64,000 nt of DNA, from assembly GCF_902729405.1 (NCBI RefSeq), contig NZ_LR746496.1, positions 1,054,001-1,118,000 on the forward strand, read 5' to 3'. Under the pieces are notes generated by a model. The model was not told the origin of the DNA. It did no database searches and saw nothing but the letters and a program-made list of their open reading frames with translations. Below are positions 36,437 through 45,453 of the stretch, piece after piece. Source of the stretch: Acididesulfobacillus acetoxydans (lineage in GTDB: Bacteria; Bacillota; Desulfitobacteriia; Desulfitobacteriales; Desulfitobacteriaceae). The translations under genes were made by a program, and so were the position numbers. The first letter of the stretch is position 1, and every line of letters starts with the position of its first letter.

Positions 36437-37552
36437 TTATTCTTGCAAAAATTCTTGGACATAGATATTATACGGGCTCCCGTAAGCGATGCCGACTCCT
36501 ATATTCGTGAACTTAGGGTCGAGGATATTGGCACGGTGGCCCGGGCTGGCCATCCAGGCGGCCATGGCTCCGGCAGCCGTGTCATTTCCGGCAATGTTTT
36601 CCCCCGCCCAAGTTACCGTGAGACCGGCCTTTTGCATCATAGCCCAAGGGCTCCCGTAGGTGGGAGAAGTGTGGCCGAAATAATGGTTCTTTTCCATATC
36701 CGAGGCTTTGGCCTGAGCCACACCCACCAAACGCAAGTCCACCTGAAGGGGTTTTAGGCCGGCGGCCGCCCTCTCTTGGTTCACCCTATCCACGATGCTT
36801 TGCTCGTCGGGGGTCAGGGATGTTGCGGGAGCAAGCGTAGGAGCAGTCGAACCCGGAACGGAATTTGCACCGGCAGGAGGGGCAGGCTCCGTTTGCTGCC
36901 CGGTGGGAGGCGCCGGCGGGAGAGAAACGACCGAACCACCCGAGGAATAAGGAGCCGGCGGGAGAGAAACGACTGAGCCACCCGAGGAATAGGGAGCCGG
37001 CGGGAGGGAAACGACTGAGCCACCCGAGGAATAGGGCGCCGGCGGGGGAGAAACGACCGAACCACCCGAGGAATAAGGAGCCGGCGGGAGAGAAACGACT
37101 GAGTCACCCGAGGAATAGGGAGCCGGCGGGAGAGAAACGACCGAACCACCCGAGGAATAGGGAGCCTGTGAGAGGGAGACAGTCGATCCTCCTCCGGAAG
37201 AATCAGATGTCGGGGTTACGGATGCCGCAGAACCCCCCGAAGGGTTGAAGCCGAGAGAGGGGCCTGCAGCCGTACCCGAACCCGTTTCACCTATGTAAGC
37301 ACCTGTGGATGAAGGAGTAACGGGAGTCTGGCCGCTATCCGCCGGCAAGTCCGGGGTGAGGCCGGCGCCATACGAGACCACCCGGTAAGAAGGGGTACCG
37401 GAAGAGCCGGGATAGAAGCGAAGGCTGACGATTGAACCCGGAGTGTCTGCCGGTGCGCCGTAATTGACGGCGGCTTGGGCCGGAAGAGCGGTGAGCAGGC
37501 CTAAAGCCAGGGTCTGCGCAGCGATGAGAAATGCGTAGGTATTCTTTTTCAT
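36437..37552 (-). CDS. Secreted CAP/SCP-domain protein with repeat linker
   Basis: The start at 37,552 (MKKNTYAFLIAAQTLALGLL) was chosen for its Sec signal peptide, with cleavage near ALPAQAA, and AAAGGAAAGAGG ribosome site. The product is 371 residues. After a Ser/Thr/Pro-rich region, six 14-residue units YSSGGSVVSLPPAP form a linker. The last 125 residues are a YkwD-type CAP domain: IVDRVNQERAAAGLKPL, HYFGHTSP, AGENIAG, SPGHRANILDPKFTNIGVG. Family members are extracellular and often wall-bound; the biochemical role of the YkwD group is unsettled. Confidence 0.9.
   Translation of the reverse strand: MKKNTYAFLIAAQTLALGLLTALPAQAAVNYGAPADTPGSIVSLRFYPGSSGTPSYRVVSYGAGLTPDLPADSGQTPVTPSSTGAYIGETGSGTAAGPSLGFNPSGGSAASVTPTSDSSGGGSTVSLSQAPYSSGGSVVSLPPAPYSSGDSVVSLPPAPYSSGGSVVSPPPAPYSSGGSVVSLPPAPYSSGGSVVSLPPAPYSSGGSVVSLPPAPPTGQQTEPAPPAGANSVPGSTAPTLAPATSLTPDEQSIVDRVNQERAAAGLKPLQVDLRLVGVAQAKASDMEKNHYFGHTSPTYGSPWAMMQKAGLTVTWAGENIAGNDTAAGAMAAWMASPGHRANILDPKFTNIGVGIAYGSPYNIYVQEFLQE
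36915..37168 (-). repeat. 42-bp coding tandem repeat, 6 units
   Basis: Near-identical units each encode YSSGGSVVSLPPAP, with single variants GGS to GDS and SLP to SPP. The period is a multiple of 3, forming an extended spacer between the signal peptide region and the CAP domain. Confidence 0.9.
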
Positions 37553-38030
37553 CGTTCGTTTAACCTCTTTCCTTTCTACATTCCGGTTGCTAAAGGGCCG
37601 GGCCCCGGAAGTCGCCGGGCATGGCCCCAGAGACAACTTCAGTATAACATTAAGGATGTCTGACAAGAAAGCGGTAAAATATGACATGAGGTGTGGTGAA
37701 GAATCATGACATGAGGGGCGATGACAATATTTCGATGACAACATAAGCGATGAGCTGTGATGACAATATCTCAAGGTACGATTTTCCGACGCACAGGTAC
37801 TGAAGATTTCCCTCTGCGGAGGAAACGAAGTATAATAGAAACAGTTCCCGTAAAAGGCGCGCATGGCGGCTGCCGGCAAATGTACGGCCACCGGCAGATG
37901 GATATGAAACCGGTTGTAGTGATATACTTTTTGACTGATGGGTTTGACCGGCTTGACCCATGGGCTTGGCCGCGACTTCCGGGTAAGGAAAAAACCGGGG
38001 TGAGGATTCGGCGGAAGGGGTTGGCGGCGA
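37553..38030. other. Divergent promoter region with GATGACA direct repeats
   Basis: It separates the CAP gene (-) and the DUF362 gene (+). ATGACATGAGG occurs at 37,681 and 37,706. GATGACAATAT occurs at 37,720 and 37,759, with GATGACAACAT at 37,734. The clustering suggests a multi-site operator, unidentified. The right half has no gene. Confidence 0.4.
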
Positions 38031-39212
38031 ATGGCGGCAACGGTGGTTCTGAAATACTGCCCGGAATACACTGCCGATGTGGAGAGCACTCTGCGTGCGG
38101 GGCTGGAGGAAATGGGCGGTATGTCCCGGTTTGTCCGGCCGGGTCAGCGGGTATTCCTTAAAGTCAACCTTCTGATGAAAAAGCGTCCGGAGGAGGCGGT
38201 TACGACCCATCCCAGCGTGGTGGAAGCTGTGGTGCGTTTGGTCCGGGAGGCCCAGGGCGTTCCGGTTATCGGGGACAGTCCGGGCGGGCCTTACACAGTG
38301 ACCGCTTTGAGGGCGGTCTATGCCCGGACCGGGCTGAAAGAAGTTTCTGAGCGGACCGAAGCGACTTTGAACGAAGATGTCGGGCAGGTTACGGTATCCC
38401 ACCCCGGCGGGAAAATCGTGAGAAGCCTGGTTTTGACCCGGAGCGTCGCAGAGGCGGACGTTGTCATAACCCTGTCGAAACTCAAGACGCACGCCATGAT
38501 GACTTTTACCGGCGCGGTAAAAATCCTGTTCGGGGCGATTCCCGGGTTGCTGAAGGCTGAGTATCACGTCAGGATGCCGGCAACTAAGGATTTTGCCAAC
38601 CTTTTGGTCGACATTACAACCTGCGTTAAACCGGCTCTGAGCATCATGGACGGGGTGGTGGCCATGGAAGGAGAGGGGCCTTCTGCCGGGCGGCCCCGGA
38701 ACCTGGGTGCCTTGCTCCTCAGTGAGGATCCCTTTGCCTTGGATGTGGTGGCAACCGGCCTCATCGGCCTCAAACCAGAAAAGGTGCCCACAATTATGGC
38801 CGCCCGTGAGCGGGGGTTGGTGAGCAGAATGGATCAGGTGACCCTAAAGGGGGATGACCGTTCTCTCTGGCGGATTCAGGATTTCGTCGTTCCCCAGGCG
38901 GTGGGGGTCAACTTCTTAGACGGGGCGCCCCTGCCCGCGTTCCTGCGCAGCTTCATTCTCAACCGGGTGCGGCCGCGTCCGAGCTTCAAGCACGAACTCT
39001 GCAAGGGCTGCGGGGACTGTGTCAACAACTGCCCAGCCAAAGCTTTGACGATGAATGAAGCGGGGTGTCCTCTAGTCGACCTGGACGTCTGTATCCGCTG
39101 TTTTTGCTGTCAGGAGCTTTGCCCGCAAAAAGCGGTGGAAATCGTGCGCCCTCTGTTGGCGAGAAGGTTGCTGAAGGGAACATCTTATCTTGGCAACTCG
39201 GACAGACTATAG
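38031..39212 (+). CDS. DUF362 protein with C-terminal 2[4Fe-4S] ferredoxin domain
   Basis: This 393-residue protein has an N-terminal DUF362 domain: [70 protein letters not shown]. The C-terminus has two 4Fe-4S motifs, [16 protein letters not shown] and [16 protein letters not shown]. The family is a cytoplasmic iron-sulfur protein of uncertain reaction, frequent in anaerobes. GGAAGGGG precedes the ATG. It sits just upstream of cdaA on the same strand, with 168 bp between them. Confidence 0.9.
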   Translation: MAATVVLKYCPEYTADVESTLRAGLEEMGGMSRFVRPGQRVFLKVNLLMKKRPEEAVTTHPSVVEAVVRLVREAQGVPVIGDSPGGPYTVTALRAVYARTGLKEVSERTEATLNEDVGQVTVSHPGGKIVRSLVLTRSVAEADVVITLSKLKTHAMMTFTGAVKILFGAIPGLLKAEYHVRMPATKDFANLLVDITTCVKPALSIMDGVVAMEGEGPSAGRPRNLGALLLSEDPFALDVVATGLIGLKPEKVPTIMAARERGLVSRMDQVTLKGDDRSLWRIQDFVVPQAVGVNFLDGAPLPAFLRSFILNRVRPRPSFKHELCKGCGDCVNNCPAKALTMNEAGCPLVDLDVCIRCFCCQELCPQKAVEIVRPLLARRLLKGTSYLGNSDRL

Positions 39213-39380
39213 AATACTGGGAACCACTCCCACTTGCAGAAGCGGGAGTCTCGCGAGTGGATTTTAAACCAAAAAATTACGGGACAAGCAAGGGTTTTGC
39301 GGCCCGATGTAGAATTCAGAAGGCGAGGGGCAAGTGGAAAACACGGTTCGGATGAACATCAGGGCGAAGGAGGGAAGGAC

Positions 39381-40196
39381 TTGGCCCACGTTTTAGCCCA
39401 GTTCCGCAACATTGATTGGCGCAGTATCATAGATATATTAGTTGTGGCCACCGTTCTCTACCAGTTTTTGATGCTCATCAAGGGCACGCGGGCGGTGCAG
39501 TTGATCAAAGGCTTGGCTGTCCTCTTGGTTGTTTCCTATTTGGCCGAGCAGTTAGGGCTCACAACGATCAGCTGGATTCTGAGCCAGGTTTGGAAAATGC
39601 TTTTTGTCGCCCTGCCGGTGGTTTTCCAGCCCGAATTGCGTCGGGCTTTGGAGCAGCTGGGGCGCGGCAAGTTCTTTACCCGTCATCCCCTGGCCTTGGG
39701 AAATGAGGCACTCGAGATGGTGATCGAGGAAATGGTCCGTTGCACGCAGGTCCTGTCCAAGAACAGGATCGGTGCCCTGGTGGTGATTGAGCGGGAAACA
39801 GGGGTTCAGGATTACGTCGAAACCGGAATTAAGATTGACGGGGTGGTTTCTTCCGAATTCCTGGTGAACATCTTCATTCCCAACACTCCTTTGCACGACG
39901 GGGCTGTCATAGTGCGAGCGGACCGGGTCGCGGCCGCCGGCTGTTTCCTCCCTTTGTCGGAAAATCCCAATATCCAGAAGGAACTGGGGACCCGTCACCG
40001 GGCGGCTTTGGGGTTATCCGAAGTGTCAGATGCCGTGATCGTGGTGGTGTCTGAAGAAACAGGTGCTATTTCCGTCGCTATTGACGGTGGTTTAACCCGT
40101 TTCCTGGATGATAAGTCCTTACGGGATCTTTTGCAGCGGGAACTTCAAGTGCACAAGAGTTCTTCTCCCATTCCATTTTGGCGAGGTGCTAAGTGA
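39381..40196 (+). CDS. cdaA: Diadenylate cyclase CdaA
   Basis: The TTG start at 39,381 has AAGGAGGGAAGGAC upstream and yields 271 residues, the normal CdaA length; the frame continues upstream without similarity. Three N-terminal membrane helices (IIDILVVATVLYQFLMLI, LIKGLAVLLVVSYLAEQL, ILSQVWKMLFVALPVVF) precede the DisA_N cyclase domain with its DGA motif (PLHDGAVIV) and RHR motif (GTRHRAALG). It makes c-di-AMP from two ATP at the membrane. It is coupled to cdaR and followed by glmM, the standard Firmicute order. Confidence 0.95.
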   Translation: MAHVLAQFRNIDWRSIIDILVVATVLYQFLMLIKGTRAVQLIKGLAVLLVVSYLAEQLGLTTISWILSQVWKMLFVALPVVFQPELRRALEQLGRGKFFTRHPLALGNEALEMVIEEMVRCTQVLSKNRIGALVVIERETGVQDYVETGIKIDGVVSSEFLVNIFIPNTPLHDGAVIVRADRVAAAGCFLPLSENPNIQKELGTRHRAALGLSEVSDAVIVVVSEETGAISVAIDGGLTRFLDDKSLRDLLQRELQVHKSSSPIPFWRGAK

Positions 40197-41425
40197 TGCG
40201 GGAAATGTTCAAACGCAACTTGGGCTATAAGATTGTCTCGCTCATCTTGGCTGTGCTTTTCTGGCTCTGGGTGAACAACCAGACTTCCGTGCAGGGTATC
40301 TACGGGGACCAAACTTTGACGATTCCTCTGGTGCTGCGCAATCAACCTTCTAACATTATGGTAATGACCAAACTTCCCGAGATTCACGTCCGTCTGAAGG
40401 GGACCAATCCCAATATCAATGTGAAAGACCTTTTTGCTTATATCGATTTAGCCGGGAGCGCCCCCGGAAAACACAATTTCGACGTGCGAATGGATCCCCA
40501 GCCTCAGATTAGGATATTGGATCTGGAACCGTCAACTGTGACGCTGCAACTGGATTCAGTTCAGGAGAAGGTCTTGCCGGTTCAGGTCGATCTGACAGGA
40601 GCACCCGCGGAAGGCTACCAGGCCGGCCAGCCGGTGGTCAAGCCGGTGTCGGTCAATGTCCGCGGTCCCGGAACCATTCTTAGCGAGTTAAACAAAGCGC
40701 TTGTCGAGGTGAGTTTGACCGGGAAGAAAGATACGGTTGTAACCTCAAGCCCCGTTCTCTTCAGGGATAAGAAAGGGAATCCGGTTTACGGGCCTGACCC
40801 CAGTGTTGAAGTGTTGAGCGCTTCACCGAGCAGTGTCGATGTTGTCGTTCCTATTCAACCGCAGGGATTGGACAGTAAAGATATCCCAATCCACGCGCTG
40901 GCTCAGGGTTCGCCCGGAGGGGGGATGATCCTGGGGTCTGTGGTTTCCATCCCGGGAGATGTTCAGGTATTCGGCACCGCAGAGGCCCTTAGGGGTTTTG
41001 ATGCTTTGAAAGTGGGGCCGGTCGACGTAAGTGGATTGACAGCCGACAAATCTTTCCCCATCCCTTCAGACAAGATAACTTTGCCCCAGGGAGTCAGCTT
41101 CGCGGCGCCTACGACCTTTAATGTACTGGCTCAAATACTGCCCGGACCGGTCGAAAAGACAGTCTCAAACGTTGTGGTGAGGGTGAGAAATTTGTCGGCG
41201 GGGGTGGAGCAAGCTCAAGCCATCCCTCCGATTTCCGTCACGCTGAAAGGCTTGCCCGACGCTCTGAAGAATGCCACCGCTGCACAGATCCAACTCTGGG
41301 TTGATGCCGGCGGGCTCGCTCCGGGAAATTATCCGGGTACTCGTGTTTATTGGCAACTTCCGCCCGGAGTGGAGATGGTGGGGACTCCTAAGGTTACGTT
41401 GAGTTTAAAGGCCCATGCGTCATAA
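40196..41425 (+). CDS. cdaR: CdaA regulator CdaR (YbbR-domain protein)
   Basis: The ATG at 40,196 is preferred to the adjacent GTG at 40,193; GAGGTG lies upstream and the start overlaps the cdaA stop. The product is 409 residues. One N-terminal transmembrane helix (IVSLILAVLFWLWV) is followed by about four extracytoplasmic YbbR repeats, with repeated elements such as PVQVDLTGAPAEGYQ, PVSVNVRGPGTILSELN, PVDVSGLTADKSF and VSVTLKGLPD. In Bacillus and Listeria CdaR binds CdaA and tunes c-di-AMP synthesis. Confidence 0.93.
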   Translation: MREMFKRNLGYKIVSLILAVLFWLWVNNQTSVQGIYGDQTLTIPLVLRNQPSNIMVMTKLPEIHVRLKGTNPNINVKDLFAYIDLAGSAPGKHNFDVRMDPQPQIRILDLEPSTVTLQLDSVQEKVLPVQVDLTGAPAEGYQAGQPVVKPVSVNVRGPGTILSELNKALVEVSLTGKKDTVVTSSPVLFRDKKGNPVYGPDPSVEVLSASPSSVDVVVPIQPQGLDSKDIPIHALAQGSPGGGMILGSVVSIPGDVQVFGTAEALRGFDALKVGPVDVSGLTADKSFPIPSDKITLPQGVSFAAPTTFNVLAQILPGPVEKTVSNVVVRVRNLSAGVEQAQAIPPISVTLKGLPDALKNATAAQIQLWVDAGGLAPGNYPGTRVYWQLPPGVEMVGTPKVTLSLKAHAS

Positions 41426-41548
41426 GTCGGACCGTCAAAGAAGTATTGCCGCGGGTGCACGGCCGGGGCTAATGGGGACACAAGGAAGGCCTTTCCCGGT
41501 CCATAAGTGCGGAGTTCCTCGCGCAGCACTGGTTGAGGAGTTTTTTCA

Positions 41549-43150
41549 GTGGATCTTATTTGGACCAATTTACGCATCCCTGTCGAAGAGGGAGAAAATG
41601 TACGCCCCCAAACCATCGCGCATAAATTGAAGATTCCCTTGGAGGCCTTGGCGGGGATCAGGGTGATTCGCCGTTCGCTGGACGCGCGCAAGAAGCCGGA
41701 TCTGTTTTTTGTTTACACGCTGCAGTTTTCCCTGAACGTGCGTGAAAGGGAGGTCCGGCGGTTGCTGGCCCGAGTCCCGGAGATTCGGGAGGTTCCGGCA
41801 GCGGAGCCCCTTCTTCCTGTTAACCCGGCGGAGAAATTGAGCCATCGCCCGGTCGTGGTGGGGACGGGTCCGGCCGGGTATTTTGCGGCGCTCGCTTTGG
41901 CTCAGGCGGGCTACCGGCCGCTGGTCTTGGAACGCGGCGATTCGGTGGAGCTTCGTTCGGCAAAGGTACGGGAGTTGTGGACTAAGGGGCGGCTGGATCC
42001 GGAATGCAATGTTCAGTTCGGGGAAGGGGGCGCCGGTACTTTTTCAGACGGAAAACTGACCACGCGGATTCATGATCGCAGGATTCACGAGGTTTTGGGG
42101 ATTTTTGTCCGAAACGGCGCTCCGGAAGAGATCCGCTTTTTGGCAAAACCCCACGTGGGGACGGATATCCTAAAAAACGTCGTGCGGCGGCTGCGGGAGG
42201 AAATAATTGGACTCGGCGGTGAGGTGCGCTTCCGCTCCCGCTTGAGCGGTTTACACTTGGCAAATGGCCGGGTTCAGGGTATTATGATAAATGAGCGGGA
42301 AGAGATACCGGCCGAGGCGGTTATTCTGGCCGTCGGTCACAGTGCCCGCGACGTCTATCGTCTTCTTTACCAAGAGGGTTTGACCCTTGAACCCAAAGCG
42401 TTTGCAGTGGGACTCAGGGCCGAGCACCCGCAGAGATTAATCAACCTTATGCAATACGGCACGGAGGAGCACCCTTTGCTCGGTCCGGCTGACTACCAGC
42501 TGACTTTTCAGGATGGGGCGACGGGACGCGGTGCCTATGCTTTTTGCATGTGTCCCGGCGGTAAAGTCGTGGCGGCCGCGTCGGAAGCGGGAGGAGTCGT
42601 CACAAACGGGATGAGTGAGTACCGGAGGGATACCGGCAGGGCCAACAGCGCTATCGTGGTCACGGTTGGAACTGAGGATTTTGCCTCCGCACACCCGCTG
42701 GCGGGCATTGAGTTTCAACGCTATTGGGAAAAAGAGGCCTTTCTGCTGGCCGGAGGGGACTACCGGGCTCCGGCCCAAAGACTTGTGGATTTTTTGCACA
42801 GAAGAGTATCGGATAGTTTTGAACTGGCCCCAAGTTATGAGCCGGGGATTGTCGCCTGCGACCTGCATAAAGTTTTGCCCCGGGATGTCGGAGAGGTTCT
42901 GGAACGCGCGTTTCTGGCTTTCGAGGCGAAAATGCCGGGCTTCGTCGGGGCTTCGGCCACTCTGACCGGGGTGGAAACCCGGACCAGTTCCCCGGTGCGC
43001 ATTGTGCGTGACGAGCGGGGCGAAGCGCTCAACCTCTCGGGGCTCTACCCGGCGGGAGAAGGCGCCGGTTATGCCGGTGGCATTATGAGTGCAGCGGTGG
43101 ACGGGCTGAGAGCCGCGGAACGCGTGCAGGCACGGTTTAAGCCCGCTTGA
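41549..43150 (+). CDS. FAD-dependent NAD(FAD)-utilising oxidoreductase
   Basis: The GTG start has GAGGAG eight bases upstream. The product is 533 residues. The N-terminal 85 residues are a ferredoxin-like fold (VIRRSLDARKKPDLFFVYTLQFSL). The FAD-binding part is PVVVGTGPAGYFAALALAQAGYRPLVLERG. Later landmarks are VQFGEGGAGTFSDGKLTTRI, YAFCMCPGGKVVAAASE and the C-terminal LYPAGEGAGYAGGIMSAAVDG. This family is widespread in Clostridia with unknown substrate, and in related genomes is often near glmM; here it separates cdaR from glmM. Confidence 0.88.
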   Translation: MDLIWTNLRIPVEEGENVRPQTIAHKLKIPLEALAGIRVIRRSLDARKKPDLFFVYTLQFSLNVREREVRRLLARVPEIREVPAAEPLLPVNPAEKLSHRPVVVGTGPAGYFAALALAQAGYRPLVLERGDSVELRSAKVRELWTKGRLDPECNVQFGEGGAGTFSDGKLTTRIHDRRIHEVLGIFVRNGAPEEIRFLAKPHVGTDILKNVVRRLREEIIGLGGEVRFRSRLSGLHLANGRVQGIMINEREEIPAEAVILAVGHSARDVYRLLYQEGLTLEPKAFAVGLRAEHPQRLINLMQYGTEEHPLLGPADYQLTFQDGATGRGAYAFCMCPGGKVVAAASEAGGVVTNGMSEYRRDTGRANSAIVVTVGTEDFASAHPLAGIEFQRYWEKEAFLLAGGDYRAPAQRLVDFLHRRVSDSFELAPSYEPGIVACDLHKVLPRDVGEVLERAFLAFEAKMPGFVGASATLTGVETRTSSPVRIVRDERGEALNLSGLYPAGEGAGYAGGIMSAAVDGLRAAERVQARFKPA

Positions 43151-43285
43151 GATTGCCCCGGGTCACTTTGTGACCTAAGGGATTAATTTGAACGGTTTCG
43201 AGGCATAGGTCAAGGGATGAACGCAGGTGTTACGATCTCAGATGTGTTTCCGGTGTGCTTCCGCAGAAAGGAGTACGTGTGAAAT

Positions 43286-44635
43286 TTGGCCAGATTGTTT
43301 GGTACCGATGGAGTCCGTGGAGTTGCCAACAAGCAGTTAACCCCTGAGATGGCCTTCCATTTGGGACAGGCCGGGGCTTATGTTCTCAGTAAGGAACATC
43401 CGCATCCTCGCATCATTATCGGTAAGGATACCCGCATCTCAGGGGACATGCTGGAGGCGGCACTGGTCTCCGGGATATGTTCCGTGGGGGCCGACGTGTT
43501 ACGGGTCGGCGTCTTGCCGACACCGGGTATCGCCTACCTGACCCGGACGATGGATGTCAGTGCCGGGGTGGTCATTTCAGCCTCGCATAATCCGGTACAG
43601 GATAACGGAATTAAGTTTTTTTCCTCGTCCGGTTACAAACTGCCGGATGAGGTGGAGGATGAGATTGAGACTATAGTCAATAACGATTGCAAGCCTTGGG
43701 ACGTTCCGGTCGGGGAAGAAGTCGGGCGCGTTATCGAGGTACCGGACGCGGGACGGCGTTACTTAAGTTTCCTGAAGGAGGCGGCTCCGCCTCTCGACGG
43801 GCTCAGGATTGTCCTGGACTGTGCCAATGGGGCAGGTTCCCTGTTGGGGCCTATGCTTTTGGGGGAATTGGGGGCGGAAGTGCTTCCGATCTTCAACACT
43901 CCCGACGGGGTCAACATCAATGACGGGTGCGGCTCGACTCACCCGCAGGCTCTGCAGAAGGCGGTCGTGGAGTGCAAAGCGGATTTGGGCTTGGCCTGCG
44001 ACGGGGATGCGGATCGGCTGATTGCAGTTGATGAAAAAGGGAACATCATTGACGGGGATTTCATCATGCTGATTTGCGCGCTCGACTTGAAAGCCAAAGG
44101 CTTGTTGGCGGAGGACACCCTGGTCGTGACCGTCATGAGCAACTTGGGCCTGCGTTTGGCGTTGCAGGGGGCGGGAATCAGGGTTCTGGAGACACAGGTG
44201 GGGGACCGTTATGTTTTGGAAGAGCTCCTGCGCAGTGGAGCCAAACTGGGCGGAGAACAGTCCGGACACATCATTTTCCTCAACCACAATACGACCGGAG
44301 ACGGGCTCTTAACCGCTCTGCAGCTGTTGCGCGTGGTCAAGGAGAAAAACCTCCCGCTTTCGCTGCTGGCGGCCCAGATGAGGCGGCTGCCGCAAGTTCT
44401 TTTAAACACAAAGGTACGGCATAAGGAGCGCCTGATGGCGGACGGTGCAGTTCGGGTTAAAGTCGGTGAAGTGACGGCCGCCCTTAACGGAGAGGGCCGC
44501 GTTCTCGTGCGCCCTTCGGGTACGGAGCCTTTGATTCGGGTCATGGTGGAAGGCCCGGAGGAACGATTGCTGAGGGAATTGGCCCAAAGCCTGATTGAGG
44601 TGATCAGAAGCCGCGATTTGCTCGAGGAATGTTGA
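43286..44635 (+). CDS. glmM: Phosphoglucosamine mutase
   Basis: The TTG start is followed by [20 protein letters not shown], matching the family start; AGAAAGGAG is about 13 bases upstream. At 449 residues the length is standard. The phosphoserine loop is [18 protein letters not shown], the Mg-binding loop [12 protein letters not shown], the sugar-binding loop GEQSGHI, and the phosphate site [15 protein letters not shown]. It converts GlcN-6-P to GlcN-1-P for UDP-GlcNAc and peptidoglycan synthesis, and also feeds the UDP-GlcNAc-derived sugars made in the island upstream. Confidence 0.97.
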   Translation: MARLFGTDGVRGVANKQLTPEMAFHLGQAGAYVLSKEHPHPRIIIGKDTRISGDMLEAALVSGICSVGADVLRVGVLPTPGIAYLTRTMDVSAGVVISASHNPVQDNGIKFFSSSGYKLPDEVEDEIETIVNNDCKPWDVPVGEEVGRVIEVPDAGRRYLSFLKEAAPPLDGLRIVLDCANGAGSLLGPMLLGELGAEVLPIFNTPDGVNINDGCGSTHPQALQKAVVECKADLGLACDGDADRLIAVDEKGNIIDGDFIMLICALDLKAKGLLAEDTLVVTVMSNLGLRLALQGAGIRVLETQVGDRYVLEELLRSGAKLGGEQSGHIIFLNHNTTGDGLLTALQLLRVVKEKNLPLSLLAAQMRRLPQVLLNTKVRHKERLMADGAVRVKVGEVTAALNGEGRVLVRPSGTEPLIRVMVEGPEERLLRELAQSLIEVIRSRDLLEEC

Positions 44636-44937
44636 CGCGCCAAGGAACTATTTTGGGGAAACTCTAATACTATTTATGGGAAGGGTTTTTGGTTATGCTT
44701 GAACACGGCGAGGAGGTGAAAGGGAGAGGTTGCAAACGGACGGTGGTTTGGGCTGAGTATACGAGGCGACAGAGACGAGGTAGGTTGCAAAAGGGCAATA
44801 GTTTAACCTGAACCGGGGGTTCGGGTCAAGGAGGTGAGGGCAGGGGCCGGACAGAGGACCGGCGGCACGGTCGGAGTGCCGCGGAACTTTTTGTGTCTGT
44901 ACCTGGCGGCGCAGCGCCAATCGGATGAGAAAAAGAA
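44636..44937. other. glmM-glmS intergenic region before the ribozyme
   Basis: It contains a duplicated word: GGAGGTGAAAGGGAGAGGTTGCAAACGGACGGTGGTTTGGGCTGAG-like sequence at about 44,710 recurs in degraded form at about 44,780 (GGTTGCAAAAGGGC... GTTTAACCTGA). No gene is recognised. The glmS promoter should lie in this interval, but no convincing consensus is seen. Confidence 0.35.
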
Positions 44938-45225
44938 AGCGCCAGAACCAACGTTGAAGTTCGAAATGTAAAGTTCGAAGTTCGAGGATGGAAGTTCTAG
45001 GACGGAAATTCGAGGATGGAAGTTCAGGGTTCGAAGTTCGAGGATCAGAGATCAGGGGCCGCGGATCGCGGATCCGGGGCGGAAGATCGAAGATCAGGTT
45101 GGTTGACGAGGAAGAGGGTTATCGAAAGTTTCGGCGGATCCCTCTCGGTGGCTTGCCATCGTTAAGTTTGCCGCAAAACCGGGGAGCAATTCCCGCGACA
45201 AAAAGCAAACCCGCAAGACAAGGGA
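44938..45225 (+). ncRNA. glmS self-cleaving ribozyme with expanded P1 loop
   Basis: The cleavage site is A44938/G44939 in AAGCGCCAGAACC, the consensus 5' segment. After a 145-nt repeat insertion comes the core GTTGACGAGG...GGTTATCGA...TCGGCGGATCCCTC, matching the ribozyme consensus base for base. P1 is AACCAAC (44,946-44,952) with GTTGGTT (45,098-45,104). Downstream, GTTTGC...GCAAAC with an inner CGGGGA/TTCCCG hairpin matches P4 and P4.1. It cleaves its mRNA when GlcN-6-P binds, lowering glmS expression. Confidence 0.93.
44953..45097 (+). repeat. Degenerate repeat array inside the ribozyme P1 loop
   Basis: It is built from GAAGTTCGAGGATGGAAGTTC-like words: gaagttcga recurs about five times and ggatggaagttc twice, then gatcggggc/gaagatc variants. 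Known glmS ribozymes have P1 loops of a few to a few tens of bases, so this is an insertion at a structurally tolerant place. Confidence 0.85.
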
Positions 45226-45453
45226 GAAGTATGCTCCGGCCAGAGCTCTGCTTTTGCCGGACGGAGTCAACGTCAGGCAGTCCGTGTCTCTGCCGGTCCT
45301 AATTTGGGTTCCATTGGCAGTGGCGTGGTGTGCTATTCTCCGCTTGGATATGCTCATTCGGATGGAAAATCGCCCCGGGGCGATTTTTGGACGTTTTTGG
45401 CCGTACAGGCATGGAGTCTGCAGAATAGGGCATTCAGAGAGGAGAAGTTTTTG

